This document shows, one piece after another, positions 23,427-34,467 of a stretch of 64,000 nt of DNA. This DNA is from Tetrastigma voinierianum (Eukaryota; Streptophyta; Magnoliopsida; Vitales; Vitaceae), in NCBI GenBank assembly GCA_016808115.1, contig JAEQBH010003878.1, forward strand, positions 434,001 through 498,000, written 5' to 3'. Each line of letters starts with the position of its first letter. Within the stretch, counting starts at the first letter, position 1. Made by a program: the position numbers and the translations under genes. Under the pieces are notes generated by a model, which saw only the letters and a program-made list of their open reading frames with translations, had not been told where the DNA came from and made no database searches.

Positions 23427-24590
23427 CTAAACTAGCGAATTTGTGAGTGGTGGTGGCTGGACTCGCTCTTGCCCGCATACGAGGCCATGTATGGCCCGAG
23501 GTGCCCGTCGGATCAAATTACTTTCGATCTCTTTTCTTTTAGGCGGGATGCGGTCGTGCATTCGGTGTCCATGACGCTGTTGAACTCGGCTGGTATCATC
23601 TCTTTTTCTTGTGTATGACCTAATCCCAGGTGACCATTTCGAACTTTTCATGTTGTTGCGCAGACCTAAGATCTCTTGAAATTTGTCGAGGGTGTATCGC
23701 CCGGGGTGAATCTTAGTTGCCACGACTCGGTGCGAGGTGGTCCTAGGTGATCCTTGACGTTCCCCCGTCTTTTTGGGGCCAATACGGATTTTCTTGCTCC
23801 TCGTAGGGATGTCCTTGTCGCAATGCGCCTCTTGGGGCTTTGCTCATTTTTTATCGTCCTGCTCTTCTCTTTTTATTTAGAAGAGTTTTGTAGATAAGGG
23901 CTTAACCGCCCATTGATATCTTCTCAGTTTTGGCAGAACAGTGGAGTCTTCATTGCACCTGAAATACAAGGCTTTCTGCGAGCTACTTTATGGTTAAGGT
24001 GATAACTTGGCTTCACATGCGTCCTTGCTCGATAAAGTGGGAGGCGAATCGATGCATTCATTAAAAATGTGAGACGGACGGCCGTGGGGTTGTTAAACAG
24101 TTAGTCTTTGGACCCTTTAGTGATGCAGGCTGCATCGTATGGGGTCTGACTCTCCGTCGCTCCATGGTTCTTGTACGTATTAAGGTGATCGATGGGGTCT
24201 CTTGTTCGTCGAACCTTTCTACGCGACGATGCGAATTTTGTTGGAAGGAAGTGCTTTCGTGAGTGAACGGGGGTTAGGTTTGTTGCATCGGGGCGTCCAT
24301 AGGAGGCGGGCTCGGCCCTTCCTTTGCTTACTTCATATGGTGACTCTTGTTGGATGCCTTTGAGACCTGCAACCCATGGCCAGAAACTCCTGTTTCCTCT
24401 TGAGTCAAGGATGGGTGCTGGGTCTGTTGCCGGTCGATCCTTCCACTGCCTTTCCTCATTCTGCGATCGATTTTCTCCGAGAGGTTTATAAGGATCGTGC
24501 TCCCTAGTTTGGCTAGTTTCTCCTTCTCCATCTGCTCCCCGAGGAGGGTCGAGGTGTTGCCGCTTCTAGGGAGGGGTCGCTTTCTGACCA
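23427..24590 (-). pseudogene. Tat gag, decayed
   Basis: Near 24220-24150 the minus strand gives RRTRDPIDHLNTYKN, the same block that reads AKDPVDHLNTYKNQ in the second Tat element. Near 23600-23480 it gives QRHGHRMHDRIPPKRKEIES followed by NLIRRAP, corresponding to the H-G-H-x-T-E-x-C-x-x-L-K-x-E-I-E-x-L-I-R-R-G zinc-knuckle region with its Cys lost. The rest is in broken frames. Confidence 0.75.
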
Positions 24591-24835
24591 AGCCATGCTC
24601 GGCGTCGCATTTGCTTGGTGAGTTGTTCCAACTTCAACAGACGTTGTTAAGGAGCGCGAGCGCCCAACTCCATCCGCACGCCTATACGGGTTTATGGTGT
24701 ACGCACGGAGACGGCCATTCACGCCGCCTTGTCGGGTCTCAGATCCTTCGAGGATCGACGCGACTTCGGGCCGCCCAAGTGGATACCATCAATACCAGAG
24801 ATCGGGCTTTTATTTGTAAAGGAATTGACGTTAAC

Positions 24836-25412
24836 TGATGATGCTTTTTCAACCAGAACTGGGCTGGAGCATGCTGGAATAGCTAGGTCTGGTCCGCCGA
24901 CTCGACGCCGGGCCTCCGCAGTAACAAAGCAAAACAAAAGGACGGCGCAGCCGACCGCTAAGCCTATCCGATGCCTAAGTCGCTTCCGGCGAAGAGAAGA
25001 TCAATCGCTTAGGAACACCTGCGGCGTATGTCTCGTGTACCTTCACCGACGCGACCTCGATATTTATAACTAATACCATGCATAACTTTCCTACTGATGA
25101 TGACACATAATAATATCTTTCGTTAGAGGATGACACAATATTCATTCCATCGCGAGAGATTTTCTTTCCTTTATCACAACCTGACAATATGACACTGACG
25201 TGGACAATACTGCAAACATCCTACTTTCCCCGAACACGAGACAAGGTTTTCTCTGGCGGACTCCCGCTACCAACCTTTAAAGGGGCGACCGGGCCTCAGC
25301 TTCAGCTCGCATGAGATACCACGGCGGCCTAACGTTGGTACTGGGCCCGTTTTTTAATCTTGCCGTTTGGACCTACGTCTTGGGCCTGTGTCATGGGCTT
25401 GCACACCCATCA
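24836..25412 (-). repeat. 5' LTR of the first Tat element
   Basis: Starts tgatgatgctttttcaacc, ends cacacccatca, followed by the GATTA target duplication. The leader to its left (24760-24835: ggataccatcaat, ggcttttatttgta) has a counterpart at 47145-47210 in the second Tat element, which supports the boundary. Confidence 0.85.
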
Positions 25413-26700
25413 GATTATATGTTGATATTTTGGATAAATCAAATTATTTTTCTCTTCAAAGTAGGTGGCGTTTGTTTTCGACTCTAACGGGTCGAATAGT
25501 TTTCAAGATTAGTTCTGCTGGTTTTTTAAAATTTTCACGACTTATCAATAAATTTTTTAAAAAGTTCAATAAAAAAGTGAGTAACATTTGGCTTTTTCTA
25601 TTCGTAAGTTTCGGCTTCATAAAAATTTAAAAACTCAATCATTGCCCAACAAAAAGAATAACTAGCAATATACACTACTGTGGATGACAATAACTTAGGT
25701 TCTGACACGATCCCCATCCCTAATCTCATTGCTTATTTTTTTTTCAATTCTCAAACTTGTCTCATTTGTACTAACGCAGATCTTGGCGAAGATGAAAAAT
25801 TCCCCCAAACTCAATCCCAAGCATATTTTATTTTTGTTTTTATTTTTTTAATTTTAATTTTTTTATATTTGCTTTTTTATTTTTATTATATTAAATAAAT
25901 CTTCTTTTTCATAAAATAAAAATAGCTATGAATTTTTATATATTATATATTAAAAAACATTATAATAATAATAATTATTTATATTAAAGTATAAAAAATA
26001 AAATAAGAATAAAAAATTATTTTTGTAAATATAATCGAGACGGGGCTTATTATTATATTATTTTATATATATAATTCATATTGCTCTCATTCGGTTCGTT
26101 TATGCCCCGAAACAATTTATTTATTTTCAGTTCACTTTATTTTAAATTAACTTAGCTCAAGCCATTTCCTGACTTTCGAGATTTTCGTAAAAATCTTGTC
26201 TCTAGAGTCACTAACAACTTATTACTTAGAAAATCGAAAAAATTTCCGCTTGTCTTAGAATTTGACGAAACTTTTCTGGGTCACTAGATTTCTCGGGCGA
26301 GACCTAATTTAATCCACAGGCAGTCCGTTTCTCAATATCCGGCATCTGCAGAATTTATAAGCTTCCCGAAACTTTAATACCCTATTATTTTTATTAATAT
26401 TTTACCGCTTTTTGAAAATTTCTAATTTTCTCCTGCTTTACGTAAAGTAACACACTGAATCTATCTCTGGGATTAAAAAATAAACTCAAACCTATTAAAA
26501 CCCGATTAAAATTAGCTCACAAACACGCCATTACAAGAAATGGTGATTTTAATAAAAACTCAAAAATAATCCTGCCTTATTGTCATCCCTACTCACTACC
26601 TAACGTTAAAAACAAACAACTTAATACTTAACGCTTATTAGTGTCATTATTCAAGACAAGCCTCAAAAGCTATATTCAACATTAAGAAAAACAAATCCAC
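25413..26700. other. AT-rich intergenic flank
   Basis: The first ~50 bases (ttttggataaatcaaattatttttctcttcaaag) continue the duplicated flank seen at 48340-48389. The rest is AT-rich without recognisable genes. Because copy 2 passes directly from this flank to the TIR upstream region once its transposon is removed, about 1.2 kb here may be another unidentified insertion, or copy 2 may carry a deletion. Confidence 0.5.
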
Positions 26701-26978
26701 CATATGTCAAACTTGCGTACGCGGCATTGTCGCATTCAAATTCTCCTGCTCAATTTTCTTGGGCATTTCCTCGTTAAGACGCGGTTTTCCCTTTCCGCGT
26801 GCGCTTTTACTGCTGTTCCTCCTGCTTTCTTGAGTGGATCGCAGCTTTTGTAACTAGAAGGTTAAGTCTTCTTCCCTGATCTGATCTTTAATAACTCAAT
26901 CGGACACCATTCCTTCATCCCTTCATCGCTTTTCCATTCCTTCTCTTTCCCTGTTTCTCGTCTATAATCTGGAGATCC

Positions 26979-28331
26979 ATGTATGCACCATCTTCTTCTT
27001 CTTCTTCTTCTTCTTCTTCTTCTTTTCAAACGAGGTACGATGTTTTCTTGAATTTCAGGGGAAAAGACACCCGCAATGGCTTCACCGCCCACCTTTATTA
27101 GCCTCTATGCAGCAAAGAAATCCAGATCTTCATGGATGACAAGATCCTCAAAGGCGAGGAAATATCGCCGGCGCTAGTTACAGCGATGGACAAGTCTATG
27201 TTTTGCGTTGTTGTTTTGTCCAAAAACTATCCTTCTTCTCCGTGGTGCTTGGACGAACTTGTCCAGATCCTTAGCTACAAAAATGACAAGAAACAAACAG
27301 TTTTGCCCATCTTTTACGGTGTGAATCCTTCTGATGTGCGATAACAGAGAGGGAGGTTTGGAAAAGCCTTTGCTAGACTGGAGAAGAAGTTCAAGGAGAA
27401 GATGGAGAGGGTGCAGAAATGGAAGCAGGCTCTCACTGATGTTGCCAATATTTCTGGCTGGGATGCCAGAAACAGGTCATCGTTCTATATCATTTTTTTT
27501 CACCCAAAGTATATTTTTGTTTTTTACTTAAGCTGCTGCTGCTGATATTAAATTTTTAAAAGAAAATTGTCAAAATTTTAAAATCAATAACATATTCATA
27601 CATTTAAAAGTAATTTAAAATGTTTTAATTATTTCTTACAAAAATCTTTCTACTAATATGCTATTATTTAAATAATTTTTAATATTTAAATAAGAATTAA
27701 ATAATAAATTAAAAAATTAAATCCAATTCAAACTTAAAACCATTGAAATTGTCATTATAATTTTTTTTTTTTGACATCTATTCATTTTACATTTCATTGT
27801 AATATTATGTTTTATTTCTCACAATTTTTTCTCAATGAACATAGACCCCTCCCTTCCTTATATCAGCCTAAACTCATAACCCCTTGAGCAAAGTCTTATT
27901 AGCTAAATTGTAATTATAATTGATGAGTATTAAACTTCACCATTGGATTTAGTTCACTAGAGGCAAGATTTAATATGTCATAGTTAATTGCCCCCTTCTT
28001 AGCCTTATAACATGTTTGGGTTTTCAAATGTGACAGGCATGAGCCCACGCTTATCAAGGAAATTATCGAACATATATTAAGTAGATTGGTTAACAACAGA
28101 TCAGGGGTAGATGTAGATGAGCGAATTTCGTTGCTCGATATTCCCACTTTGCCAGTCAAAATAAGCGAATTTCAGCTTCCAAGTAAGAGAAAAATTAACG
28201 AAGCAGAAGAAATAGAAATCAGAGGCAAGGCATCACGAGTAGAGTTGTCCGATATTCTCATCTCGCCGAGTATAGATGATGATCTCCCATATCTAGATAT
28301 TCACTCTTTTTTGGCCCGCTGGACCCAATAG
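26979..28331 (+). pseudogene. TIR-domain resistance-gene copy 1, two nonsense codons
   Basis: Exon 1 (26979-27475) encodes a TNL-type TIR: poly-Ser N-terminus, RYDVFLNFRGKDTRNGFTAH, SMFCVVVLSKNY, SSPWCLDELVQIL with the NADase Glu, FYGVNPSDVR and ISGWDARNR. A TAG at 27099-27101 (where copy 2 has Glu) and a TAA at 27342-27344 (Glu in copy 2) break it, and one codon of the DAD loop is missing. The intron begins at gtcatc (27476) and ends in tgacag (28036), at the TIR/NB boundary normal for TNLs. Exon 2 (28037-28331) gives HEPTLIKEIIEHILSRLVNN, then a basic/acidic tail, and runs into copia LTR sequence. It is about 90% similar to copy 2 by eye and not translatable as a full TIR. Confidence 0.85.
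26990..27035 (+). repeat. (TCT)n coding microsatellite
   Basis: A TTC/TCT run coding for serines after the start codon. It is longer here than the run at 54000-54020 in copy 2. Confidence 0.85.
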
Positions 28332-28334
28332 GCA

Positions 28335-29128
28335 ACCCACAGTTTGAAATCAAAAAAAAAAAAAAAAACAAAATCAAAGGCTGCTTTAGGAAGGTGTCGG
28401 GCAGCAACTTAAGAAAAGAGAACGAGGAGTTTTAGAGAGAGCAACAAGAAAGTTAGGGTTTTTAGAGAGATAAACAAGAAAGTAAGGGTTTTGTATCTCT
28501 TGCAAGAAGGAAGGCCAAATATTATTCATTTTGGTTCAAATTTGACGTGATGATTCTTTGTAATGTGCTCTTCAATCTAAGCTATTTTGATCATTGGTGA
28601 ACTCCCTCCAAAGTACCCATTTGGCTATTCCATTGTTTGGTGAGACTTGTCATTTTCGAGCTATCCATCTTGCAGAGACGCTGTTATTTCTATTGCCCAA
28701 AGTTATCATTATCAGTTACAGCCTTACTGTTTGTTGGGCCAAGCTGGGGCCAGAACTTATTATCATTATCACAAACAATGGAAAGTTAAACGATCACATT
28801 CGCCGCTTATTACTTTCATTTAACGGTTTTACGAAAAATTGTCTTTTATTGTGATCGTATCGTATTATTGCTTTAAGTTGACTCCTATTGTTTTGACCTA
28901 TTTTGCTCTTGTTGGACCTATTTCGCACACAAAAAGTTATAAAATGTCATTTTTAGAACTCATCATATTTTGATAATCTTCAATAAAACAGACGTAGCCT
29001 TAGTTGATTGAGTTTTTATTTTTATTTTGTGTTAAAATAGATGATGACATGATAAAATTAAAGTCGTTAAATTATTCAACTTGGAAGCGTATGATGGAAG
29101 ATTTATACAAGTCCATTCGATTGATTGG
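28335..29128 (+). mobile_element. Ty1/copia 5' LTR, leader and gag start, truncated
   Basis: From about 28335 the sequence is collinear with 55390-56110: caaaatcaaaggctgctt, ttttagagagag, gacgtgatgattctttg, ccaaagtacccatttggctattcca, aaatgtcatttttagaa. It then gives the gag start with acttggaagcgtatgatggaagatttatacaag. It stops at about 29128, where the opposite strand becomes the DA1 gene. The exact LTR start is not clear. The primer-binding motif seen in copy 2 (tggtatcatagc) is decayed here. Confidence 0.75.
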
Positions 29129-30005
29129 TAACCAGCTCTGAATCCATCTCCATACATTGAAGTATCTGATTCAATCAGGCATTACAAGAACTCGCCAAGC
29201 TTCCTCTCGAACTTAGATCTTAATGAAATTGATGAAAGTGTCAGAGGCGATGATGAGGTTGATGCAACTGTACTGCCATATCCAGACATGAGCTCTGTGT
29301 TCAACCACATGTAAGCTAGCACCTGACAGATGCCTCCTTCAACATGTTGAGTAAGAAATCGATGACCTCGTAGCCGCAGCAGCCATACACGCATCATTAG
29401 GTGAGCTAGAATTAACCCAGTCAGCAACCGAGGAAGGCCATACAGAATGTGAAATGTGGTTAATTTGCAGCCAGGTACCAGTTTGTAGGGCTCCCTGATC
29501 ATGTCTTTGAGACTTCTATTTTCTCCTTCTCTCCCAACTAGGAGTAATGGAACTTGCTGTCCCACTACGATATTCAAGCTTTCACAGAACTTTTCCACAT
29601 CAAGATAGAGGGGCTGGCATTCATGTATGTCCATGATTGCATGGTCTAGACACTCCAGGCAGAGCTTGCGTCCATCTTTAAGAGTCGTATATCTTGCTCC
29701 CCATGGCTCCTTTCGCTCACAGCTAAAGCACGAAGGAGTTCTGTCATGATCATGAGAAGGACAGTACTTCTGGACCCAGAAAGGATGTGCCCTATGTTCC
29801 ATAGGACAAGCTGGATTTGCCCAAAAGAAATAACCACAAACATCACATTTATGGCGACACTGCTCCTTGTAGCAAGATTTATGATAGGGTGACTCTCTAT
29901 AGAGGTAGAATTCATAGTCAGTGATTGGTTGCTCACAAGCATGGCATCTAAACATTCTGATGCCAAACTTCCCTATGCATTTCAGATATCGCTTCCAAAT
30001 AATCT
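29128..30005 (-). pseudogene. LIM-DA1-like domain of the fusion gene
   Basis: Residues run FCAEIIWKRYLKCIGKFGIR (second half of the LIM zinc loops), FRCHACEQPITDYEF, SPYHKSCYKEQCRHKCDVCG, RAHPFWVQKYCPSHDHDRTP, FSCERKEP, LKDGRKLCLECLDHAIMD, ECQPLYLDVEKF, ILYGLPRLLTG, EGGICQVLAYMWL and KFERKLGEFL. All are hallmark blocks of DA1/DAR proteins in order. The zinc-peptidase site, normally HEMMH, reads HLMMR (29389-29403). About 40 residues between the LLLV and YKL blocks are missing. After a stop at GEFL the frame continues with ESDTSMYGDGFRAG, the next DA1 block. A stop also sits between the first two LIM cysteines. Confidence 0.9.
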
Positions 30006-30056
30006 CAGCACAAAACTAGCACAGAACTTTTTCTTTTTTTTTTTAAACCTCATAAT

Positions 30057-30760
30057 TTAAACAGGGAATAGAATGGCTTGGTAGACACTTCCATTTCCAA
30101 AAGGGCGAGGATAAGAATAAAGAAAGCCTTCCTGTATGGATTTGGAAAGTTGTTTATCTTCATCTAACTGAGACTCATCCATTACTTCTCTTTCCCATTC
30201 AAGTTTGCTCTTCCTAAATAGCAAAGAACCTACAACGTCTTTACATAATAGCTGGAAGCCTTTAATATAATCTATAACATGGCTGGAGAGCTTCATGACA
30301 TCTTCTGTGTGATGATATTGTTGAAAGAGACTGATAGCACTTTTCACACTCAGTTCCTCCACCTCTCGTATTTCATTTACTCCATACGTAATTAACAGAT
30401 GTTTTCCTCTGGTTGTTATAATTATTCATCTGGTGGATTCAAACTCATGATTTTTCCAGCCAAGAATTTAACTGCTCTGAATTTATCCACATCATCCAAA
30501 CAATCAGAACCCTTTTGGAGTGGAGCCTGTTTCTCAAGAAGAGAACCCCAGTTGAACTGGATGCACCTAATAGCTGGGAAAAAAGTTGTTTACACAAATA
30601 AACAGCTCTGGCAAGGTTCGTCTTCCCTATTCCCCCCATGCCCCAAATTCCAATAGTGACAACATCTTCTGCAATTATGGCCAGCTCAGTGTTCTTGGAG
30701 GATCGACAAACCATTTTATTTGAAATATGTTTAACTATATCCTGATAAGCGTGGGTCATG
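30057..30760 (-). pseudogene. NB-ARC domain with DA1 N-terminal segment fused in frame
   Basis: MTHAYQDIVKHIS begins the exon (counterpart of HEPTLIKEIIEHIL in copies 1 and 2). The P-loop GIWGMGGIGKTNLARAVY lies at about 30615-30655. About 20 residues normally between P-loop and kinase-2 (RNBS-A region) are missing. Kinase-2 VLIVLDDVD is split by a one-base frameshift at about 30500. Then come LLITYGVNEIREVEELSVKS, AISLF, SSHVIDYIKGFQLL (GLPL changed to GFQL) and KSKLEWE. From there the same frame reads SQLDEDKQLSKSIQEG and RPFGNGSVYQAILFP, the DA1 segment just before the LIM domain. The acceptor AG present in copies 1 and 2 reads gcgaac here. Confidence 0.85.
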
Positions 30761-31042
30761 TTCGCCATATTTTTGAAGGCAATGCAAACATGGTACACAA
30801 GGGCTAGCCATACGAATAATCCACGTAATAGTATGACAATATAACGTTCTGTTCAGAGCAACTATTATGTATGAATATATTAAGAACCAGTTTCAGAGCG
30901 AATCTAGTTATCTTTCATGCTTAAAGCGATTCTAGCAAATGTTTCAAGGTGCTAAACCGGGGAGCCAAAGCCATTTTTACGGCAACTGAAAACATGATGC
31001 CCAGCAGTCAGCACAAAACATGAGCCGTACTTGGAGTGGGAA

Positions 31043-31082
31043 CAGTGATCAGCCAAAATTGAAAGTATATGGCTGATCACTG
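31043..31082. repeat. perfect 12-bp inverted repeat (hairpin)
   Basis: cagtgatcagcc at 31043-31054 and ggctgatcactg at 31071-31082, separated by 16 bases. Confidence 0.85.
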
Positions 31083-31374
31083 CTCATCAGCAAAACAGAC
31101 CAAAAACCCATTCTACCCTCAATATAACCGTTGGGAGCCAAAATTACACCCGCAATCAACGAAGCTTTTGATGAACCAAATCCAGCTTCGGATATGAAAA
31201 TTACAGAGAATCCCCTGACCCAAAAACGACCACCCGTGAACCATTTTTGAACTCCCCAGAATTGAAACAAAAAATTCTATAAATACCAAACAAATGGAAA
31301 CGATTTCCAGATCTGAGGGAAATCGAAAAAAACTGTAACCACAGAAGGGAAGAATTCGAAGGAAAGCCAACCGA

Positions 31375-31470
31375 TTGGTACCGCCGGCGCGATCTCTTTC
31401 TCCCCTGCCGGCGCGATCTCTTCTCCCCGGCCGTCGCTGGAACCCACCCCGGCGCGATCTCTCCCCACCC
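31375..31470. repeat. GC-rich patch with three ccggcgcgatctct units
   Basis: The motif (c)cggcgcgatctct occurs three times in about 75 bases within otherwise AT-rich intron DNA. The surrounding open frame on the minus strand (31499-31119) has no recognisable domain. Confidence 0.6.
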
Positions 31471-32991
31471 GTTTTCGTGAATAAATGAAAAGCCCTCAAG
31501 CCGTGAATAAAGGAAAAATAAAATGTTATAATATTATAAATGAAAAAATAAATAACTTCTAATTATTATAAATCTATTTTTGTAAGAAGCAATATTATTT
31601 TTATAAATCTATCGCAACCAAACTGTTGGTATGATCTTTCCTCTAATTGTTACAAAAAATAAATAACTTCTAATTATTTTTATAAAAGCATGTGGTTCTT
31701 TTTAAAAGAATTAATATTTATAACCCAAAAAAAATTCAACTATTGAAATTATGAATTCAAAATATTTATATTTATTTTATCAATTAATTAAATATTTACA
31801 ATATTTTTATTTTTATGAATTTTATATTTATTTTTAAATTTTAATTAAATATTTATTATTTTTTTTAAATCAATTTTATAGCGTACAAGCCGATATAAAT
31901 GAATGAATTGTATATGACAAAGAATTATTACAAGAGAATCAGAATGGAATAGACAGGATACATTAACTTAGATGCCATCGTTTAGACAAGAATTAAACTT
32001 ACCCAAATCTCAAAGAACTCGAAACAAAATTCCGCCATTTTTTTGGCCACCGACAATGACGCTTTTAACACTAACCTCTCCCTACCCAAATAAAAGGTCA
32101 ACAACCATAAGAAACCTTGTTAAAGCTAGCTGTCTTGGACTCTTTTGGGAATGTATTTAGAAAAATTGAAAAAAAAAAAGTGTTTTGATGCATTTATATT
32201 ATTTGTTTTTTTATCAAATATGCTATTTTCGATCATTTGGGTACTACTTTTTAATGATATAAGTAATATCTTTAATCATTTTACCTATTACTCATCAGGT
32301 ACGTGAAACAGAAGAAACATTTAGATCAAATGAGCATAAATGTCCAAATAACTTAAAATAAAGCCATGATTTTAAATGTCAGCAAACCATGAATCTGATT
32401 CATAGTAATTTTAGGAAACAAGTATGCTGGCGTTTAGTCTTGTGAAGAATTCTATTATAGGAGAAACCGCTTTATGCATAACTAATATGAGATAAATAGA
32501 AATGTTAAAAAAAAAGAACTTTTTAAGAAATTTATTCACAGGAACAATAGTTAATAAAAATTATTATTCCTATTCACATTGCCATTGTTAACGACAGAAA
32601 TAAATAAAACAACATAGCAATACCAAATAGAGATTCAAATGTATTTTATAACAGTGAGAAGTACTTGACAAAGTTTGAATGGTTTAATGGTTCAAAAAAG
32701 TGAAATCCAAAAGAGAATATTGAAAAGGAATTCTGACCCACCCTTGTTTCTGTAGCTATAACTATAGATAAATATTTGAATTCCCCTGTTTTATGAAGTG
32801 AAGTTGTCAAATACCTTCAACAGATTCAGAAAACTGTACCCTCACTCAAATTATTTCACAAATCACATAAATTCTATTTACCTTTAATTCCGCCATGAAT
32901 TAATTATCAAAACTGATCGCCCAACAAACAAAATTCTAAAGAATAAAACCCTAAGATTGAGAAGATTTAGCTATTCCTGAGTGTAGAATGG

Positions 32992-33467
32992 TTACCTATT
33001 CCTGGAATCCCAGCCGGATAAACTGGCAGCTTCAGTGAGAGCCTCCCTCCAAATCTGCACTTTCTCCGGCTCCTTCAACTTCTGTTCATGTTTAACTAAG
33101 GCTTTTTCGAAACTCCCTTTCTGTTCTCGCACATCAGAAGGATCCACATTGTAGAAATAAAACTGTTGTTCCCATGGTGCTTTGCAGTCAAGGATCTTCA
33201 CCAGCTCCCTCCAAGCACCATATGGAAGGCCAGTTTTCAGAGAAACAACGACGCAAAACATGGATTTTTCAATTGTTGTAATAAGTGCTGAGATATTTTC
33301 TCTCCCCTTTTGGCAACCTCGTTATGTCCATGAAAGCCTTCTGATTCCATTGTTGCACAGTGCTTCATAGAGGTGCGCAGTGAAGCCATTGCGGGTGTCT
33401 TTTCCCCTAAAATTCAAGAAAACGTCGTAGCTCCCCCGACAAGAAGAAGATGCAGCAACCATTGCTG
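32992..33467 (-). pseudogene. TIR domain exon of the fusion gene, frameshifted
   Basis: Starting at ATG (33461-33463) the minus strand reads MVAASSSCRGSYDVFLNFRG, KDTRNGFTAHLYEALCNNGI, then frameshifts at the segment where copies 1 and 2 have FMD. A second frame gives MFCVVVSLKTG and, after another shift, ELVKILDCKAPWEQQFYFYN, VDPSDVREQKGSFEKALVKH and LSGWDSRNR, ending at a consensus donor. The SPWCLDEL block holding the NADase Glu is disturbed (PYGAWRELV). It is closely related to the other two TIR exons but more diverged. Confidence 0.85.
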
Positions 33468-34467
33468 GAACATAAGAAAATCAACGGCAAAGAAAAAGGG
33501 CAGAAACTGATTGCAATAAACCAAAGACGAATAAATCATAAGAAAAACCTCCTGGGAGGTCGAAGAAGTAGTCATCTCCGAGTAGATCAGGGAAAAGAGA
33601 AGAATTCCTGAATTTCAAATCTAGAAGTCTTAGCAAATGGTTTGGTTCCTATTCATCCAGGAGATACCGTAAATAAATGAAATGAAAAGGGATACTTTTG
33701 TACGAAACGAGTCTTTTTCCAAGAAAAATAATGGGAAATGTTAGGGCATGTTTGTTTCTTATTTTATAAAAAAAAATTTAAGAAAAAAACATTATTTTGG
33801 TGTTCACTCAAAACTATTATTGATTTCTAAATTTAATGTTTTGTGTATTTTTAAAAAAAAATAAATAAAAATAGAACCCAACGAGTTCCCTCAGTTTTCG
33901 CTATTCTCTTTATTTTTTAGAATAGAAAACAATTTTAAAAAATCTGAATCAAACATGTTCTTAGATTCATAAATTTAGGGTTATTTCATGTCTTTTAACC
34001 AAATATTTCTTGATTAAAAAACCTTTTGAAAATTAAATTTCAATGTCTAACCCCTCGTCAATTTTGATAACATTTTTATCAATAATAACTAATAAGTCAT
34101 TTTTCAAGTGAGAAAAGTCCCACTGCAGCCATAAGAAGGGAAGGGTCTAGTATTCGAGTCAAAAAATAATATGTAAGAAACGTAATACTATTCGAGTCCC
34201 AGTATGAACAAATTTGTAAGAAATATAATACTATGATATAATGCAAAATAGATAAATGTCAAAAAAAAAGTGGGAAGAATAAACATATAGAAAAATAATA
34301 TCATATTTTCGTTTCTCCAAAAAGGAAAAAGATATTAAAGTAGAAAATAACAATAAGTCCAAAGGCAAGACATGAGGAGGGGAGGGGTTCGAGTCTCACT
34401 AGGATAGTTTACGACATTTTATTAAAAGTGATTAAATTTAAAAAAAAACAATAATAATAATAATAAT
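33468..34467. other. upstream flank of the fusion gene, AT-rich intergenic
   Basis: This is the expected promoter side of the minus-strand TIR gene. I see no clear TATA box or transcript start. Repeated attcgagtc phrases at about 34150-34200 and 34385-34400 and a final (AAT)n run (34449-34467) are the only structure. Confidence 0.5.

Larger units (their letters stand above)
14748..25412 (-). mobile_element. Tat-lineage Ty3/gypsy retrotransposon, complete but decayed
   Basis: Two LTRs starting tgatgatgctttt and ending catca bracket the element, with identical 5-bp flanks GATTA at 14743-14747 and 25413-25417. On the minus strand the order is 5' LTR, gag (24.6-23.4 kb), protease (23.2-22.8), RT (22.6-21.8), RNase H (21.8-20.9), integrase (20.9-19.7), a long 3' region and the 3' LTR. 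The extra plus-strand reading frame between integrase and 3' LTR is a recognised feature of the Tat lineage. All coding domains contain stops or frameshifts. The diverged LTR pair argues for an old insertion, subject to the sequence-quality caution. Confidence 0.9.
30761..32991 (-). other. intron 1 of the TIR-NB-ARC-DA1 relic
   Basis: The donor is intact (minus strand ...AGGAATAG|GTAACC at about 32996), but the expected acceptor is lost. The intron is AT-rich apart from a GC-rich patch at 31375-31460. At 2.2 kb it is longer than the ~0.56-0.65-kb introns of copies 1 and 2, so it probably carries an insertion. Confidence 0.6.
29128..33467 (-). pseudogene. TIR / NB-ARC / LIM-DA1 fusion gene (NLR with integrated DA1 domain), broken
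   Basis: Three exon-like blocks on the minus strand form one gene in the right order: TIR (33467-32992), NB-ARC (30760-30100), then a DA1-type LIM plus peptidase domain (30150-29128). The NB-ARC to DA1 transition occurs inside one continuous reading frame (30362-30057), so the fusion is in the sequence and not a product of gene prediction. No leucine-rich repeats are found between them. TNLs with LIM-DA1 tails are known (Arabidopsis CHS3/DAR4), where the tail is thought to act as a decoy or regulator. Here frameshifts in TIR and NB-ARC, a lost acceptor, stops around the LIM domain and a changed metal site argue for a pseudogene. The 3' end is cut by the copia remnant at about 29128. Confidence 0.8.

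Noticed and set aside
27132..27531. Separate plus-strand genes within TIR copy 1 starting at internal Met codons.
   Set aside because: They are pieces of the same TIR exon on either side of the two nonsense codons.
31119..31499. Protein-coding gene on the minus strand (126 residues) in the long intron.
   Set aside because: No recognisable domain; composition shifts from Arg/Gly-rich to hydrophobic along the frame, as expected of a chance frame over a GC-rich patch.
34130..34440. tRNA-derived SINE, from the B-box-like ggttcgagtctc at about 34387 and an A-rich end.
   Set aside because: No A-box at the right distance and no target duplication could be found; the phrase attcgagtc also recurs nearby.
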